Shown piece after piece: positions 33,393-41,694 of a stretch of DNA of 64,000 bases. The notes under the pieces are model-generated. The model ran no database searches. It saw nothing but the letters and a program-made list of their open reading frames with translations, and was not told where the DNA came from. A program made the position numbers and the translations under genes. Source of the DNA: Anaeromassilibacillus senegalensis (GTDB taxonomy: Bacteria; Bacillota; Clostridia; Oscillospirales; Acutalibacteraceae); the NCBI RefSeq assembly GCF_021531715.1, contig NZ_JAFBIT010000003.1:248001-312000 (forward strand), read 5' to 3'. Each line of letters begins with the position of its first letter. Position 1 is the stretch's first letter.

Positions 33393-34517
33393 ATGCCATT
33401 TGAAATTGATAACATGCTTGAAGAATCCCCCCAGACCATCAAGGTTGTCGGCGTTGGCGGCGGCGGCGGAAACGCTGTGAACCGCATGGTTTCTGCCGGC
33501 GTACAGCACGTTGAACTTGTCTGCATGAATACGGACCGTCAGGCGCTCTCCCGCTCGCAGGCGAAGACGAGAGTGCAGATCGGCGAAAAGAATACACAGG
33601 GCCGCGGCGCAGGCTCCAAGCCGGAGGTTGGCGCGAAGGCCGCTGAGGAGAGCCGTGAGCTGATTGCCGCGACGCTCAAGGGCGCGGACATGGTCTTTGT
33701 CACCGCCGGTATGGGCGGCGGCACGGGCACCGGCGCTGCGCCGATCGTCGCGGAGGTCGCGAAGGATATGGGCGCGCTGACTGTCGGCATCGTCACAAAG
33801 CCGTTTGCTTTCGAGGGCAAGCGCCGCATGGAGCAGGCCGAAAAGGGCATTGCCGAGCTGCGCAAGCACGTCGATTCCCTCGTCGTGATCCCGAATGAGA
33901 GACTGAAGCTCGTCAGCGAGCAGAGAATCACGCTCGCGAATGCGTTCAGCGTGGCGGACGATGTGCTCCGTCAGGGCGTGCAGAGCATTTCCGACCTCAT
34001 CCAGATCCCGGGCATTGTCAACCTCGACTTCGAGGACGTCAAGTCCATCATGCAGGATGCGGGCTATGCGCACATGGGCGTTGGCCGTGCAGCCGGCAAG
34101 GATAAGGCAGAGCAGGCCGCGATCGCTGCAATCTCCAGCCCGCTGCTCGAGACCGCTATTGCGGGTGCGAAGGGCGTCATCATCAACATCAAGTCTTCTC
34201 CGGATATCGCGCTCGACGAGATCGATACCGCTTCCCAGCTCATCACCGAGCGTGCAAGCGAGGATGCGAACATCATCTGGGGCGCTGCGTTCGACGATTC
34301 GATGGAGGACGAGATGATGGTTACCGTCATCGCGACCGGCTTCGATGGCATGAACGGCGAGAATAACGCGAAGGCTGCGGCTCCGGCCATCAGCGACGCG
34401 GATCTCTTCAGCACGCCGTCCGCTTCTTCGGGCACGTCCAAAGCGAGCGCAAGCTCCTCCGTGATCGATGACGACGATACGTTCTCGGACATCATGTCCA
34501 TTTTCAACAGAAAGTAA
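33393..34517 (+). CDS. ftsZ: Cell division protein FtsZ
   Basis: 374 residues. Tubulin-like GTPase with [15 protein letters not shown], the GTP signature [16 protein letters not shown] (~105), [19 protein letters not shown] and the T7 loop [14 protein letters not shown] (~205), a Ser/Ala-rich linker and the C-terminal peptide ending DIMSIFNRK, which is shorter and less basic than the usual conserved peptide. Forms the Z ring. RBS AAGGAGGAAC is strong. ftsA is not adjacent. Confidence 0.97.
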   Translation: MPFEIDNMLEESPQTIKVVGVGGGGGNAVNRMVSAGVQHVELVCMNTDRQALSRSQAKTRVQIGEKNTQGRGAGSKPEVGAKAAEESRELIAATLKGADMVFVTAGMGGGTGTGAAPIVAEVAKDMGALTVGIVTKPFAFEGKRRMEQAEKGIAELRKHVDSLVVIPNERLKLVSEQRITLANAFSVADDVLRQGVQSISDLIQIPGIVNLDFEDVKSIMQDAGYAHMGVGRAAGKDKAEQAAIAAISSPLLETAIAGAKGVIINIKSSPDIALDEIDTASQLITERASEDANIIWGAAFDDSMEDEMMVTVIATGFDGMNGENNAKAAAPAISDADLFSTPSASSGTSKASASSSVIDDDDTFSDIMSIFNRK

Positions 34518-34529
34518 TTTTATACTGTG

Positions 34530-34560
34530 CAGGGTATCGGCTTCGATACCCTGTCTTTAT
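34530..34560 (+). terminator. Terminator of ftsZ
   Basis: A 10-bp stem CAGGGTATCG (34530-34539) / CGATACCCTG (34544-34553), GCTT loop, followed by TCTTTAT. Confidence 0.78.
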
Positions 34561-34589
34561 AGATGCGAAAACAGAAAGGGGTTTGCAAC

Positions 34590-34982
34590 ATGAGTTTGAT
34601 TCAGGGGATTCATCACGTGGCGTTAAAGCCGAAAAAGGAGCAGTTCGCCGCGGTCATGAAATTTTACACGGAGATTTTGGAACTGAAGGTTGTGCGTCAG
34701 TGGGGCGACGAGACGTATCCCTGCACGATGATTTCCACCGGCGACAACAGCTGCATCGAGGTTCTGCCGCAGATGGACGGCGCTGAGCTGCCGTGCGAGG
34801 GTAAGTTTGCGCACCTCGCGCTCGCGACGGACGACGTGGACGCCTGCGCCGCGCGTGTGCGCGAAGCGGGCTACCCGATCACGATTGAGCCGAAGGACGT
34901 GGAGCTGGCGGATCTTGAAGCGCGCATCGCGTTCTGCACCGGCGCGTGCGGCGAGACTGTGGAGTTCTTCTGCGTGAAGTGA
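34590..34982 (+). CDS. VOC family (glyoxalase/bleomycin resistance fold) protein
   Basis: 130 residues making two beta-alpha-beta-beta-beta modules: IQGIHHVALKPKKEQFAAVM and KFYTEILELKVVRQWGDE in the first, KFAHLALATDDVDACAARVREAG and IAFCTGACGETVEFF in the second. Candidate metal ligands are His (IHHVAL), Glu (SCIEVLP), His (FAHLAL) and Glu (TVEFF), as in glyoxalase I-like enzymes. Substrate unknown. AAAGGGG lies 8 bases before ATG 34590; the GTG/ATG frame upstream is not needed. Confidence 0.9.
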   Translation: MSLIQGIHHVALKPKKEQFAAVMKFYTEILELKVVRQWGDETYPCTMISTGDNSCIEVLPQMDGAELPCEGKFAHLALATDDVDACAARVREAGYPITIEPKDVELADLEARIAFCTGACGETVEFFCVK

Positions 34983-35010
34983 TCCGCAGTAAAATCAAAG
35001 CTTGTTTTCA

Positions 35011-35040
35011 GCAGAGTTTGAAGGTTTCTTCAAACTCTGC
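35011..35040. terminator. Hairpin after the VOC gene (terminator-like, no T tract)
   Basis: A perfect 13-bp stem (35011-35023 with 35028-35040) with GTTT loop, but followed by CATTCTATC rather than T residues. It may end or protect the VOC message. Confidence 0.55.
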
Positions 35041-35090
35041 CATTCTATCTCTGGCGCTTTATGCGCCGTCTGAAAGGAAGTCGGTCGCTT

Positions 35091-36251
35091 ATGACCAAAC
35101 TGATTCTGAAGCTGTTTGTCCGCGACTATCAGAATACAAACGATCTGAACGTGCGCGATAAGTGCGGCCGCGTTGCGGGACTTGTCGGCATCGTGACGAA
35201 CCTGCTGCTCTTTGCGATGAAGATCGTTGTCGGCACGCTGTTTCACAGCGTTTCCATCACGGCGGACGCCGTAAATAACCTCACCGATTCCGGCTCCTCC
35301 ATCGTGACGATGGTGGGCTTCAAGCTGGCGGGCAAGCCGGCGGACGAAAAACATCCGTACGGCCACGCGCGCATCGAATATTTGGCCGGCGTGATCGTCT
35401 CGTTCATCGTTGTGTTTCTTGGCCTGCAGCTCGGCATGACCTCCATCCAGAAGATTGTGACCCCGGAGGAAAACGTGCTGACGCCCGTTGCGCTCGTCGT
35501 GCTCGTAATCTCCATTCTCGTCAAGCTCTGGCAATGTCTGTTTTACCGCAAGGTCGGGCGGATGATCCAGTCCGAGGCCGTGGCCGCAACGTCGAACGAC
35601 AGCCGCAACGACGTGATTGCGACGAGCGCCGTCCTGATCGGCGCGATCATCACGATGGTGACCGGCATCAACCTCGACGGCTACATGGGCGCAGTGGTCG
35701 CGCTGTTCATCGTGGTGTCCGGCGTGCAGCTCATCCTGAGCACGGCGGATCCGCTGCTCGGGCAGGCGCCGGACGACGCGCTTGTCAAGGAGATCCGCGA
35801 TAAGATCCTCTCCTACGACGGTGTCATCGGCATGCATGACCTTGCCGTACACAATTATGGCGTCGGCCGGTGCTTCGCGTCCGTGCACTGCGAGGTGGAC
35901 GCGCACCGCGACATTCTCGAGAGCCACGACCTGATCGACAACATCGAGCGCGAATTCCAGAAGGAGCTCAACATCCACCTCGTCATTCACCTCGATCCCG
36001 TTGTGGTGGGTGATCCGCGTACAGACGCGCTGAAAGGCGAGGTGCAGGCGATTGTCCAGAAGTTGTATCCGGGCGCGCCGATCCATGATTTCCGCGTGGT
36101 CTGGGGCGTGACGCACTCGAATATTGTCTTCGATATGGTGGTGCCGTTCTCCGTGTCCGATTCGGACGACACCGTGCGCAGCCGGATTGAAGAAGCTGTC
36201 TGCGCGCTCGACCCCACCTACCGCACCGTCGTCACCATCGACCGCGGCTGA
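35091..36251 (+). CDS. Cation diffusion facilitator (CDF) family metal transporter
   Basis: 386 residues: six membrane segments, with the metal site HSVSITADAVNNLTDSGSSI (TM2 Asp, ~55-60) and NDSRNDVIATSAVL (TM5 Asp pair, ~170). Two cytoplasmic ferredoxin-like regions follow (GMHDLAVHNYG, VIHLDPVV), the second longer than in minimal CDFs. Exports Zn, Mn or Fe in exchange for protons; the metal cannot be assigned safely. AAAGGAAG precedes the ATG at 35091. Confidence 0.93.
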   Translation: MTKLILKLFVRDYQNTNDLNVRDKCGRVAGLVGIVTNLLLFAMKIVVGTLFHSVSITADAVNNLTDSGSSIVTMVGFKLAGKPADEKHPYGHARIEYLAGVIVSFIVVFLGLQLGMTSIQKIVTPEENVLTPVALVVLVISILVKLWQCLFYRKVGRMIQSEAVAATSNDSRNDVIATSAVLIGAIITMVTGINLDGYMGAVVALFIVVSGVQLILSTADPLLGQAPDDALVKEIRDKILSYDGVIGMHDLAVHNYGVGRCFASVHCEVDAHRDILESHDLIDNIEREFQKELNIHLVIHLDPVVVGDPRTDALKGEVQAIVQKLYPGAPIHDFRVVWGVTHSNIVFDMVVPFSVSDSDDTVRSRIEEAVCALDPTYRTVVTIDRG

Positions 36252-36262
36252 ATTTCAAAAGC

Positions 36263-36300
36263 AAGGCCCTGTCCGGGAAAAACCGGACAGGGCCTTTTGT
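36263..36300. terminator. Bidirectional terminator between CDF and glycosyltransferase genes
   Basis: A 14-bp perfect stem AAGGCCCTGTCCGG (36263-36276) / complement (36283-36296) with TTTT after it. Confidence 0.9.
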
Positions 36301-36309
36301 GTGCGGTGC

Positions 36310-37179
36310 TCACGCCTCCGCGGAGGCGATCAGATATTTGAAGATTTGCAGCTTGTTTTCCTCGTACAGCCCGAGCTGCTCGTAAAGCGACTTGTAGTAG
36401 GCGAGCAGCGAGAGGCGCGTGGAGAACATCGTGCGCGTCTTAGTGATGTGTACGGCGCTGCCGGGCGTGTCGTAGTAGTTGTACACCGGCGTGGTGACGG
36501 CGCAGAAACGCTCCGCGTAGCGGATGAAGCTGAGGTTGAAATAGAGATCCTCGCTCCACGTCAGCTCTTCGCTGCACTCGACATCCCGGTGCGTGCGCAC
36601 AAGATCGGCGCGATAGAGCTTATTCCACATCACGCCGTAATAGAAGCTCGCAGGCTCCTGCATCAGTCCGCAGGCGAATTCCTCCTTCGTCATGAAGCCC
36701 GCAGGCAAAAAACCGAAGGTCTGAAATTTCGCAAGCCGCTCGGTGAGCTCGGTCTTTTCCGGGATCAGCGGGTCGCCGTAGGATGCGCTGCTTTTCTTCT
36801 CCTTGTAGGGTGTGATGCGGTTGTACGCGGCGATGACGAGATCGGCGCTGTGTTCCTCGGCGCGCTCCACCATAAGCTGCGTGGCGAACGGCTCGAGCGT
36901 ATCGTCAGCATCGACAAACTGCAGATATTTGCCGGTGGCGACGCGCATGCCGAGATTGCGCGTTGCCGACACGCCGGAGTTCTCCTTGTCGATCAGCACG
37001 ATGCGCTTATCCGCCTTGGCAAACATCTCACAGACCGGATAGCTGACGTCCTTGGAGCCGTCGTTCAGAAGCAGAATCTCCAGATTTTCGTACGTCTGCC
37101 GCCGGATGCTCTCCACACAGCGGGCAATGTTGTCTTTGGCGTTATAGATCGGTACGATCACGCTGACAAGCGGTTTCAA
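36310..37179 (-). CDS. Family 2 glycosyltransferase
   Basis: 289 residues of the GT-A fold: PLVSVIVPIYNAKDNIARCV at the N-terminus, LLLNDGSKDVSYPVCEMFA, NSGVSATRNLGM and the metal-binding DxD in QFVDADDTLEP (~90). The C-terminal half has TWSEDLYFNLSFIRYAERF, typical of EpsJ-like enzymes. Likely transfers a sugar to an exopolysaccharide or lipid acceptor at the membrane. No ATG fits; GGAG lies 10 bases before the TTG at 37179. Stands alone, next to the degraded region. Confidence 0.9.
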   Translation of the reverse strand: MKPLVSVIVPIYNAKDNIARCVESIRRQTYENLEILLLNDGSKDVSYPVCEMFAKADKRIVLIDKENSGVSATRNLGMRVATGKYLQFVDADDTLEPFATQLMVERAEEHSADLVIAAYNRITPYKEKKSSASYGDPLIPEKTELTERLAKFQTFGFLPAGFMTKEEFACGLMQEPASFYYGVMWNKLYRADLVRTHRDVECSEELTWSEDLYFNLSFIRYAERFCAVTTPVYNYYDTPGSAVHITKTRTMFSTRLSLLAYYKSLYEQLGLYEENKLQIFKYLIASAEA

Positions 37180-37268
37180 TACGCTCGCTCTCCTTTTCCT
37201 GTAATCTAACCCCATTGTACCGCATCGCGCGGCAAAAGAAAAGCTTTTTTGCAAAGTGCGGCCGCGGG

Positions 37269-37568
37269 TTAGGAGGCGCGTGCGTTTTCGCGGCGGTACG
37301 CGCTTGGACTGCACCCCATGGAGCGGACAAAGAGCTTTGCGAAATAGCTGTGATGGTTAAAGCCGCATCTTGTGGAAATATCGGTGGAAAGCAGCAGACT
37401 CGCTGCCACCTGAAGCCGGTACTGGTTGATATAGTCGAGCGGCGACTGCCGCATCACGAGGATGCCCGGGTCGTTTTCGTACCGGTAGCAGGGCGTCATG
37501 GAGGAAGCCAGTCGGCCGATTTCCCGCCCGTATGGAGGCGATGACGAAGCTGTTCGGCAGAGAGACAA
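37269..37568 (-). pseudogene. AraC-family regulator remnant with internal deletions
   Basis: The C-terminal AraC helix-turn-helix is plain (SPLDYINQYRLQVAASLLL, CGFNHHSYFAKLFVRSMGCS). The first helix-turn-helix is missing: YRYENDPGILVMRQ runs straight into SPLDYI. A few residues are also missing after LLLSTD, where the second recognition unit should read TD-ISTRCGF with ~5 more residues. No N-terminal sensing domain or start with a ribosome site is present. Non-functional as a regulator. Confidence 0.8.
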
Positions 37569-37801
37569 AGGCGTGGATTGAGCCGCCTTTTTACTGCTGC
37601 TACGGAACCAACATTTCGATCGGCGACAACTGCTGGGTCGGCGCGGGCAGCGTTGTGGTGCACGACATTCCAGCCAATGTGGTCGCCGTCGGCAACCCCT
37701 GCAAGGTGTTGCGGGAGATCAATGAGACAGATAAAAAATATTACTATAAGGACAGAGAATTCTTCGAGGCGGATCTGGAGGAAGAGAGAAGCCTGCGGTA
37801 A
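37532..37801 (+). pseudogene. Sugar O-acetyltransferase (LacA/Maa type) remnant, internal deletion
   Basis: Reads KAWIEPPFYCCYGTNISIGDNC then directly WVGAGSVVVHDIPANVVAVG and NPCKVLREINETD. In intact hexapeptide acetyltransferases about 90-100 residues of left-handed beta helix, including the catalytic His, separate these blocks. The join falls at a GDNC-type hexapeptide repeat. The N-terminal ~45 residues are also absent and there is no ribosome site. It overlaps the AraC remnant on the other strand. Confidence 0.82.
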
Positions 37802-37835
37802 TCTGAGTGTTCGGTGTTTTCATAATTCTAACACA

Positions 37836-38162
37836 ATTGGCTGGATCGACGCCGCCGGCGCGGAGAGCATTCTGGACTCCTTCATGCAGTACGGAAAAAT
37901 CATCAGCCGCTTTGTCCTGGTGGCGGTCAACAATAAGCCGCGCCAGATCGACCTGCTGCACCTGACATACGCGCAGAAGAGCGTCATCGGCTCGGGCGGC
38001 TATTTCCCAGAGGATGTGCGGGATGTCATGGCCATCATGGCGAGCGGGAGATGGGATTTGGAATCCATCATCACGCAGGAGTTTCCGCTGGAGCGGATCA
38101 GCGAGGCAATTCAAACGGCAGCCGATCCGGAAAAAGCGCTGAATGTCACCATCAAGTTTTGA
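37836..38162 (+). pseudogene. Zinc-type alcohol dehydrogenase remnant (C-terminal third)
   Basis: About 108 residues from IGWIDAAGAESILDSFMQYG to EAIQTAADPEKALNVTIKF, the end of a medium-chain dehydrogenase (2,3-butanediol/threonine dehydrogenase-like) with its beta-hairpin LVAVNNKPRQIDLLHL. The catalytic zinc domain and most of the Rossmann fold are missing; the frame upstream is unrelated sequence. The end is intact and followed by a terminator. Confidence 0.82.
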
Positions 38163-38170
38163 TCGAAAAA

Positions 38171-38201
38171 GGGTTCTCTGCACCACGCAGGGAGCCCTTT
38201 T
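38171..38201 (+). terminator. Terminator of the former dehydrogenase gene
   Basis: GGGTTCTCTGC (38171-38181) pairs with GCAGGGAGCCC (38187-38197) with G-U pairs, then TTTT. Confidence 0.75.
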
Positions 38202-38304
38202 CAGCATATTGCCACGCTCCGTGGCGGAAATGCAAGCGCCGTTGGTTGCGCGCAACCGGCGTATGTGCTAGAATGAAGCCATCAAACCGAAAGGATGGGG
38301 AAGC

Positions 38305-38459
38305 ATGATATTTGCGGAAAAGCTGCAAAGGCTTAGAAAGGAAAAGGGCATGTCGCAGGAGCAGCTTGCGGCAGCGCTGATGGTCTCGCCGCGGGCATTT
38401 CGCTGCTGATCAGGCGTTGGTACAAACGCCGCAGCGGCGATCTTTCGGAGAAAACATGA
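38305..38459 (+). pseudogene. XRE/membrane-tail gene collapsed by an internal deletion
   Basis: A normal start (AAAGGATGGGG, ATG 38305) gives the first half of an XRE domain, MIFAEKLQRLRKEKGMSQEQ then LAAALMVS, ending at TGA 38407. In another frame the same DNA continues as AAGISLLIRRWYKRRSGDLS with stop at 38457, the end of a membrane segment and basic tail. The recognition helix and middle are missing, so an internal deletion with frameshift has joined the two ends of one gene. Confidence 0.72.
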
Positions 38460-38488
38460 ATAAAAGCCTGTGTTTTACGCCAACCCCT
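38400..38488 (+). repeat. Direct repeat, copy 1 (left of the hydrolase gene)
   Basis: 38400-38454 is identical base for base to 39454-39508, and the next ~34 bases match with a few changes and one indel. The repeated DNA encodes the LLIRRWYKRRSGDLSEK tail in one frame. A 14-base palindrome (TAGGGGCGCCCCTA, 38488-38501) follows where copy 2 has the MerR-type promoter. Confidence 0.9.
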
Positions 38489-38504
38489 AGGGGCGCCCCT
38501 ATAA

Positions 38505-39284
38505 TTATTTATAATTCTCCTTCATGAATGTCAACACCTTTTCGATTGCAGTTTTGTCTGCGACCGGTGTAAAGCCGTGGCCTTCGCCTTCCATTTTCAC
38601 CAGCTGTGCATGGGCATAGGTTTCCACTGCTTTCTCGGAATAAGAATACGGTACAATTGCATCCTTATCTCCATGGAGAATCAATACATTTCCTTCATAT
38701 GCACCGATGGTTCCGAATACATCAATCTTTTTCAGATCCTCCACAAAGCCTTTGCCCAACATCAGACCCCAGAAATCAAATTTCTCAGGAACCGTATCCA
38801 GATTTGGATATTTCTTTGCCCAGTCATCCGGAATACAAAGTGCCGGAAAGTAAAGAGCTAGTGCACTTACCTTATCTGCTCTCTCTGCAGCCACAAGGGC
38901 AGACACCAAACCACCCTGACTTCCACCAAAAACAACCACGTTATCCGAATCCACCTCTTCCATTCCGTAAATAAAGTCAAATACGGCAAGAAGATCGGAT
39001 TTCTCCGAAGAAATAGTCATGTCTGTGGAATTTCCCGTGCTCTTGGAACGTACGGAACCACCACAGAAATCATATGCATATGCAATATATCCATTCTGTG
39101 CAAAATACTTACATTCATGCACAAAATCTGTATGCACACCATTATAACCATGACTCAAAATAATTGCCGGATGTTTTCCTTTTCCTACAGGTCGATAAAT
39201 CTGACCATAGATGCGATTGTCTCCGTTTGCAATGATTAACGCTTCCGTCGTAATCTCCCCGGTGTAAATATTTTCTTTCTTCAC
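38505..39284 (-). CDS. Alpha/beta hydrolase (esterase/dienelactone hydrolase-like)
   Basis: About 259 residues. Catalytic triad candidates: Ser in VFGGSQGGLVSAL (nucleophile elbow GxSxG), Asp in ILHGDKDAIVPYS and His in GEGHGFTPV; oxyanion region ILSHGYNGVHTD. Similar in plan to cinnamoyl/feruloyl esterases; no signal peptide. The likely start is GTG 39284 behind AAAGGGG; the frame also opens at TTG 39311. The gene is distinctly AT-richer (roughly 40-45 percent GC by eye) and uses AAA/GAA/AAT freely, unlike its neighbours. It lies between two direct repeats, so it was probably acquired. Confidence 0.9.
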   Translation of the reverse strand: MKKENIYTGEITTEALIIANGDNRIYGQIYRPVGKGKHPAIILSHGYNGVHTDFVHECKYFAQNGYIAYAYDFCGGSVRSKSTGNSTDMTISSEKSDLLAVFDFIYGMEEVDSDNVVVFGGSQGGLVSALVAAERADKVSALALYFPALCIPDDWAKKYPNLDTVPEKFDFWGLMLGKGFVEDLKKIDVFGTIGAYEGNVLILHGDKDAIVPYSYSEKAVETYAHAQLVKMEGEGHGFTPVADKTAIEKVLTFMKENYK

Positions 39285-39398
39285 AGTCTCTTCTTCCCCT
39301 TTCAAATTCAATTATCTAAATAATATCAGATCACGAGACGGCTGTCAATCAATCCGAAAGAGACAAAGGCGTATTCTTCGTCCTTACGAATTCTATAG

Positions 39399-39513
39399 GA
39401 TGAGCTTGTGCTCGGCACGGTGTTCTCTGGTGTCGCCGCGCTCGGCGTTCTGCTCGCTGCTGATCAGGCGTTGGTACAAACGCCGCAGCGGCGATCTTTC
39501 GGAGAAAAACTGA
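39399..39513 (+). pseudogene. Second copy of the XRE/membrane-protein C-terminal end
   Basis: DELVLGTVFSGVAALGVLLA, a membrane segment, is out of frame by one base with LLIRRWYKRRSGDLSEKN and its stop at 39511. This matches the tail in copy 1. No start or helix-turn-helix is present on this side, so it is a 3' fragment. Confidence 0.65.
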
Positions 39514-39543
39514 ATGAAAGACTGTGTTTTTACGCAAAACCCC
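39454..39543 (+). repeat. Direct repeat, copy 2 (right of the hydrolase gene)
   Basis: 55 identical bases with 38400-38454, then a partly diverged stretch to 39543. Here it runs into an intact promoter for the DUF362 gene. Confidence 0.9.
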
Positions 39544-39574
39544 TTGACTTAGAGTGTACTCTAAGTGCTAATAT
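39544..39574 (+). promoter_or_regulatory. MerR-family type promoter with 19-base spacer and perfect dyad
   Basis: TTGACT (39544-39549) and TAATAT (39569-39574) are 19 bases apart, too long for unaided RNA polymerase. The spacer holds a perfect 9-bp dyad, ACTTAGAGT (39547-39555) - GT - ACTCTAAGT (39558-39566). This is the classic arrangement where a MerR-type activator untwists DNA (as for AdhR/NmlR-like regulators). No merR gene is in the window. Confidence 0.85.
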
Positions 39575-39606
39575 AGAAGCAGGAATAATTCTCAGGAGGA
39601 ATTGCT

Positions 39607-40473
39607 ATGAAACCAAAGGTTTACTTCACGAAAACCATCACGCCCGAAAAGGTGCTCGAGATGTACCGCCTACTCGGCTGTGAGCTGCCGGGTAAGGTTG
39701 CGGTCAAGCTGCACTCCGGTGAGGTCGGCAACCAGAACTTCCTCGGCCCGGATTTCTGGAAGCCGGTGATCGACGCGGTGCACGGCACGGTCGTCGAGTG
39801 CAACACGGCGTACGCGGGCGAGCGCAATACGACGGAGAAGCACCTCAAGACGCTCGAAAAGCACGGCTGGAGCCGGTATTTCGATGTGGATCTGCTCGAC
39901 GGCGAGGGACCGGATATGGTGCTCGATATTCCGGACGGCAAAGTCATCCAGAAGAACTACGTGGGCAAGAACATGGCAAATTACGATTCCATGCTCGTGC
40001 TTTCCCACTTCAAGGGGCATCCGATGGGCGGCTACGGCGGCGCGCTCAAGCAGCTTTCCATCGGCGTGGCGTCCTCGTTCGGCAAGGCGTACATCCACGG
40101 CACAGGCGTGCCGGAGAACCTCTGGACGGCCGATCACAACGCGTTCCTCGAGTCCATGGCGGATGCGGCAGGCTCTGTCGCGCGCTATTTTGAGGGCAAG
40201 ATCGCGTACGTCAACGTCATGAAGAATATGTCCGTCGACTGCGATTGCTGCGCGGTGGCGGAGGATCCCTGTATGCAGGACATCGGCGTGCTCGTCTCGC
40301 TCGACCCGATCGCGATCGACCAGGCGTGCCTCGATCTGGTCTACGCTTCGGACGATCCCGGCAAGCCGCATCTGCTCGAGCGCATCGAATCGAGAAACGG
40401 CGTGCACACGATCGAAGCCGCCGCGGCGCTCGGCTACGGCTCGAGAGCCTACGAGCTTGTCGAGGTGGAGTGA
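39607..40473 (+). CDS. DUF362 domain-containing protein
   Basis: 288 residues. The DUF362 core is seen in GKVAVKLHSGEVGNQNFLGP, NTAYAGERNTTEKHLK, LVLSHFKGHPMGGYGGALK (~135) and the Cys-rich DCDCCAVAEDPCMQDIG (~205), followed by DPIAIDQACLDLVY. Relatives often carry ferredoxin domains; this one has only the Cys cluster of the core. Function is unproven, probably redox or metal related. Strong RBS AGGAGGAA. First gene behind the MerR-type promoter and 20 bases before an aldo/keto reductase. Confidence 0.88.
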   Translation: MKPKVYFTKTITPEKVLEMYRLLGCELPGKVAVKLHSGEVGNQNFLGPDFWKPVIDAVHGTVVECNTAYAGERNTTEKHLKTLEKHGWSRYFDVDLLDGEGPDMVLDIPDGKVIQKNYVGKNMANYDSMLVLSHFKGHPMGGYGGALKQLSIGVASSFGKAYIHGTGVPENLWTADHNAFLESMADAAGSVARYFEGKIAYVNVMKNMSVDCDCCAVAEDPCMQDIGVLVSLDPIAIDQACLDLVYASDDPGKPHLLERIESRNGVHTIEAAAALGYGSRAYELVEVE

Positions 40474-40493
40474 TATACAGAAAGGAAAACCTT

Positions 40494-41636
40494 ATGCGAT
40501 ACAGAGAGCTTGGCAAAACTGGGCTGAAGGTCAGCGAGATCGGCCTTGGGGGCGAGTGGCTGGAGCGCCACAACACCGAGGAGGTTCGCGCAGTCATCGA
40601 CCGCTGTGCGGCGGAAGGCATCAACATCCTCGATTGCTGGATGTCCGAGCCGACAGTTCGCTCGAACATCGGCGCGGCGCTCGAGGGCAGGCGCGAGAAC
40701 TGGATCATTCAGGGGCATATCGGCTCCACGTGGCAGGACGGACAGTACGTCCGCACCCGCGAACTGCCGAAGGTCAAGGCGGCGTTTGAGGATTTGCTCG
40801 CGCGGATGCGCACGGATTACATCGACCTCGGCATGATCCACTATGTTGACGAAAAGGCGGAATTTGAGCGCGTGATGCACGGCGAGTTCATCGAGTACGT
40901 CCGCAGCTTAAAGCAGAGCGGCACGATCCGCCACATCGGTCTCTCCACGCACAATCCGGACGTCGCCCGGCTCGCGGCAGAGCACGGCGAGATCGAAATG
41001 ATCCTGTTTAGCGTCAACCCGGCGTTCGACATGATGCCTGCCACGGAGGATTTGAACGTCTACTTCGCCGATACATACGACGAATCGCTCGGCGGCATCA
41101 CACCCGAGCGCGCGGAGCTTTACCGTATCTGCGAGCAAAACGGCGTCGGCATCACGGTCATGAAGGGCTACGCGGGCGGTCGCCTGTTCAGCGCGGACGC
41201 TTCGCCGTTTGGTGTGGCGCTCACGCCGGTGCAGTGCCTGCACTACGCCCTGACGCGTCCGGCGGTCGCTAGCGTGATGGTCGGCTTCGATACGCCTGAG
41301 CATGTCGATGCGGCAGTCGCCTACGAGACGGCGACGGAGGGCGAAAAGGACTACGCGAGCGTGCTTGCGAGCGCGCCGCGCCATGCGTACGTGGGGCAGT
41401 GTACCTACTGCGGCCACTGCGCGCCGTGTCCCGCCGGCATCGACATCGCGATGGTCAATAAGCTCCTCGATCTCGCGAAAATGCAGCCGGAGGTGCCCGC
41501 CTCGCTGCGCGAGCACTACAACAATCTGTCCGCGAATGCGTCGGACTGCATCGGCTGCGCAGGCTGCGAGTCCCGCTGCCCGTTCGGCGTGCACGTCGTC
41601 GACCGCATGGCACAGGCCGTGGAGCATTTCAAATAA
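40494..41636 (+). CDS. Aldo/keto reductase with C-terminal 4Fe-4S ferredoxin-like domain
   Basis: 380 residues. TIM-barrel AKR opening (MRYRELGKTGLKVSEIGLGG), with the usual catalytic Tyr region changed (INILDCWMSEPTVRSNIG instead of D-T-A-x-x-Y), so a classical Asp-Tyr-Lys-His tetrad is not evident. The last ~100 residues have two Cys clusters, CTYCGHCAPCP (~303) and CIGCAGCESRCPFG (~347), for iron-sulfur centres. Likely uses electrons rather than simple hydride transfer. Cotranscribed with the DUF362 gene under MerR-type control; substrate unknown, electrophile detoxification is a guess. Confidence 0.92.
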   Translation: MRYRELGKTGLKVSEIGLGGEWLERHNTEEVRAVIDRCAAEGINILDCWMSEPTVRSNIGAALEGRRENWIIQGHIGSTWQDGQYVRTRELPKVKAAFEDLLARMRTDYIDLGMIHYVDEKAEFERVMHGEFIEYVRSLKQSGTIRHIGLSTHNPDVARLAAEHGEIEMILFSVNPAFDMMPATEDLNVYFADTYDESLGGITPERAELYRICEQNGVGITVMKGYAGGRLFSADASPFGVALTPVQCLHYALTRPAVASVMVGFDTPEHVDAAVAYETATEGEKDYASVLASAPRHAYVGQCTYCGHCAPCPAGIDIAMVNKLLDLAKMQPEVPASLREHYNNLSANASDCIGCAGCESRCPFGVHVVDRMAQAVEHFK

Positions 41637-41653
41637 TCCAGACATAAAGCAAC

Positions 41654-41690
41654 GCCCGCAGACACCGGAAATCGGTCGCCTGCGGGCACA
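41654..41690. terminator. Terminator hairpin between AKR and HAD genes
   Basis: GCCCGCAG (41654-41661) pairs with CTGCGGGC (41680-41687), enclosing a smaller ACCG/CGGT stem; convergent genes on both sides. Confidence 0.7.
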
Positions 41691-41694
41691 TTTA

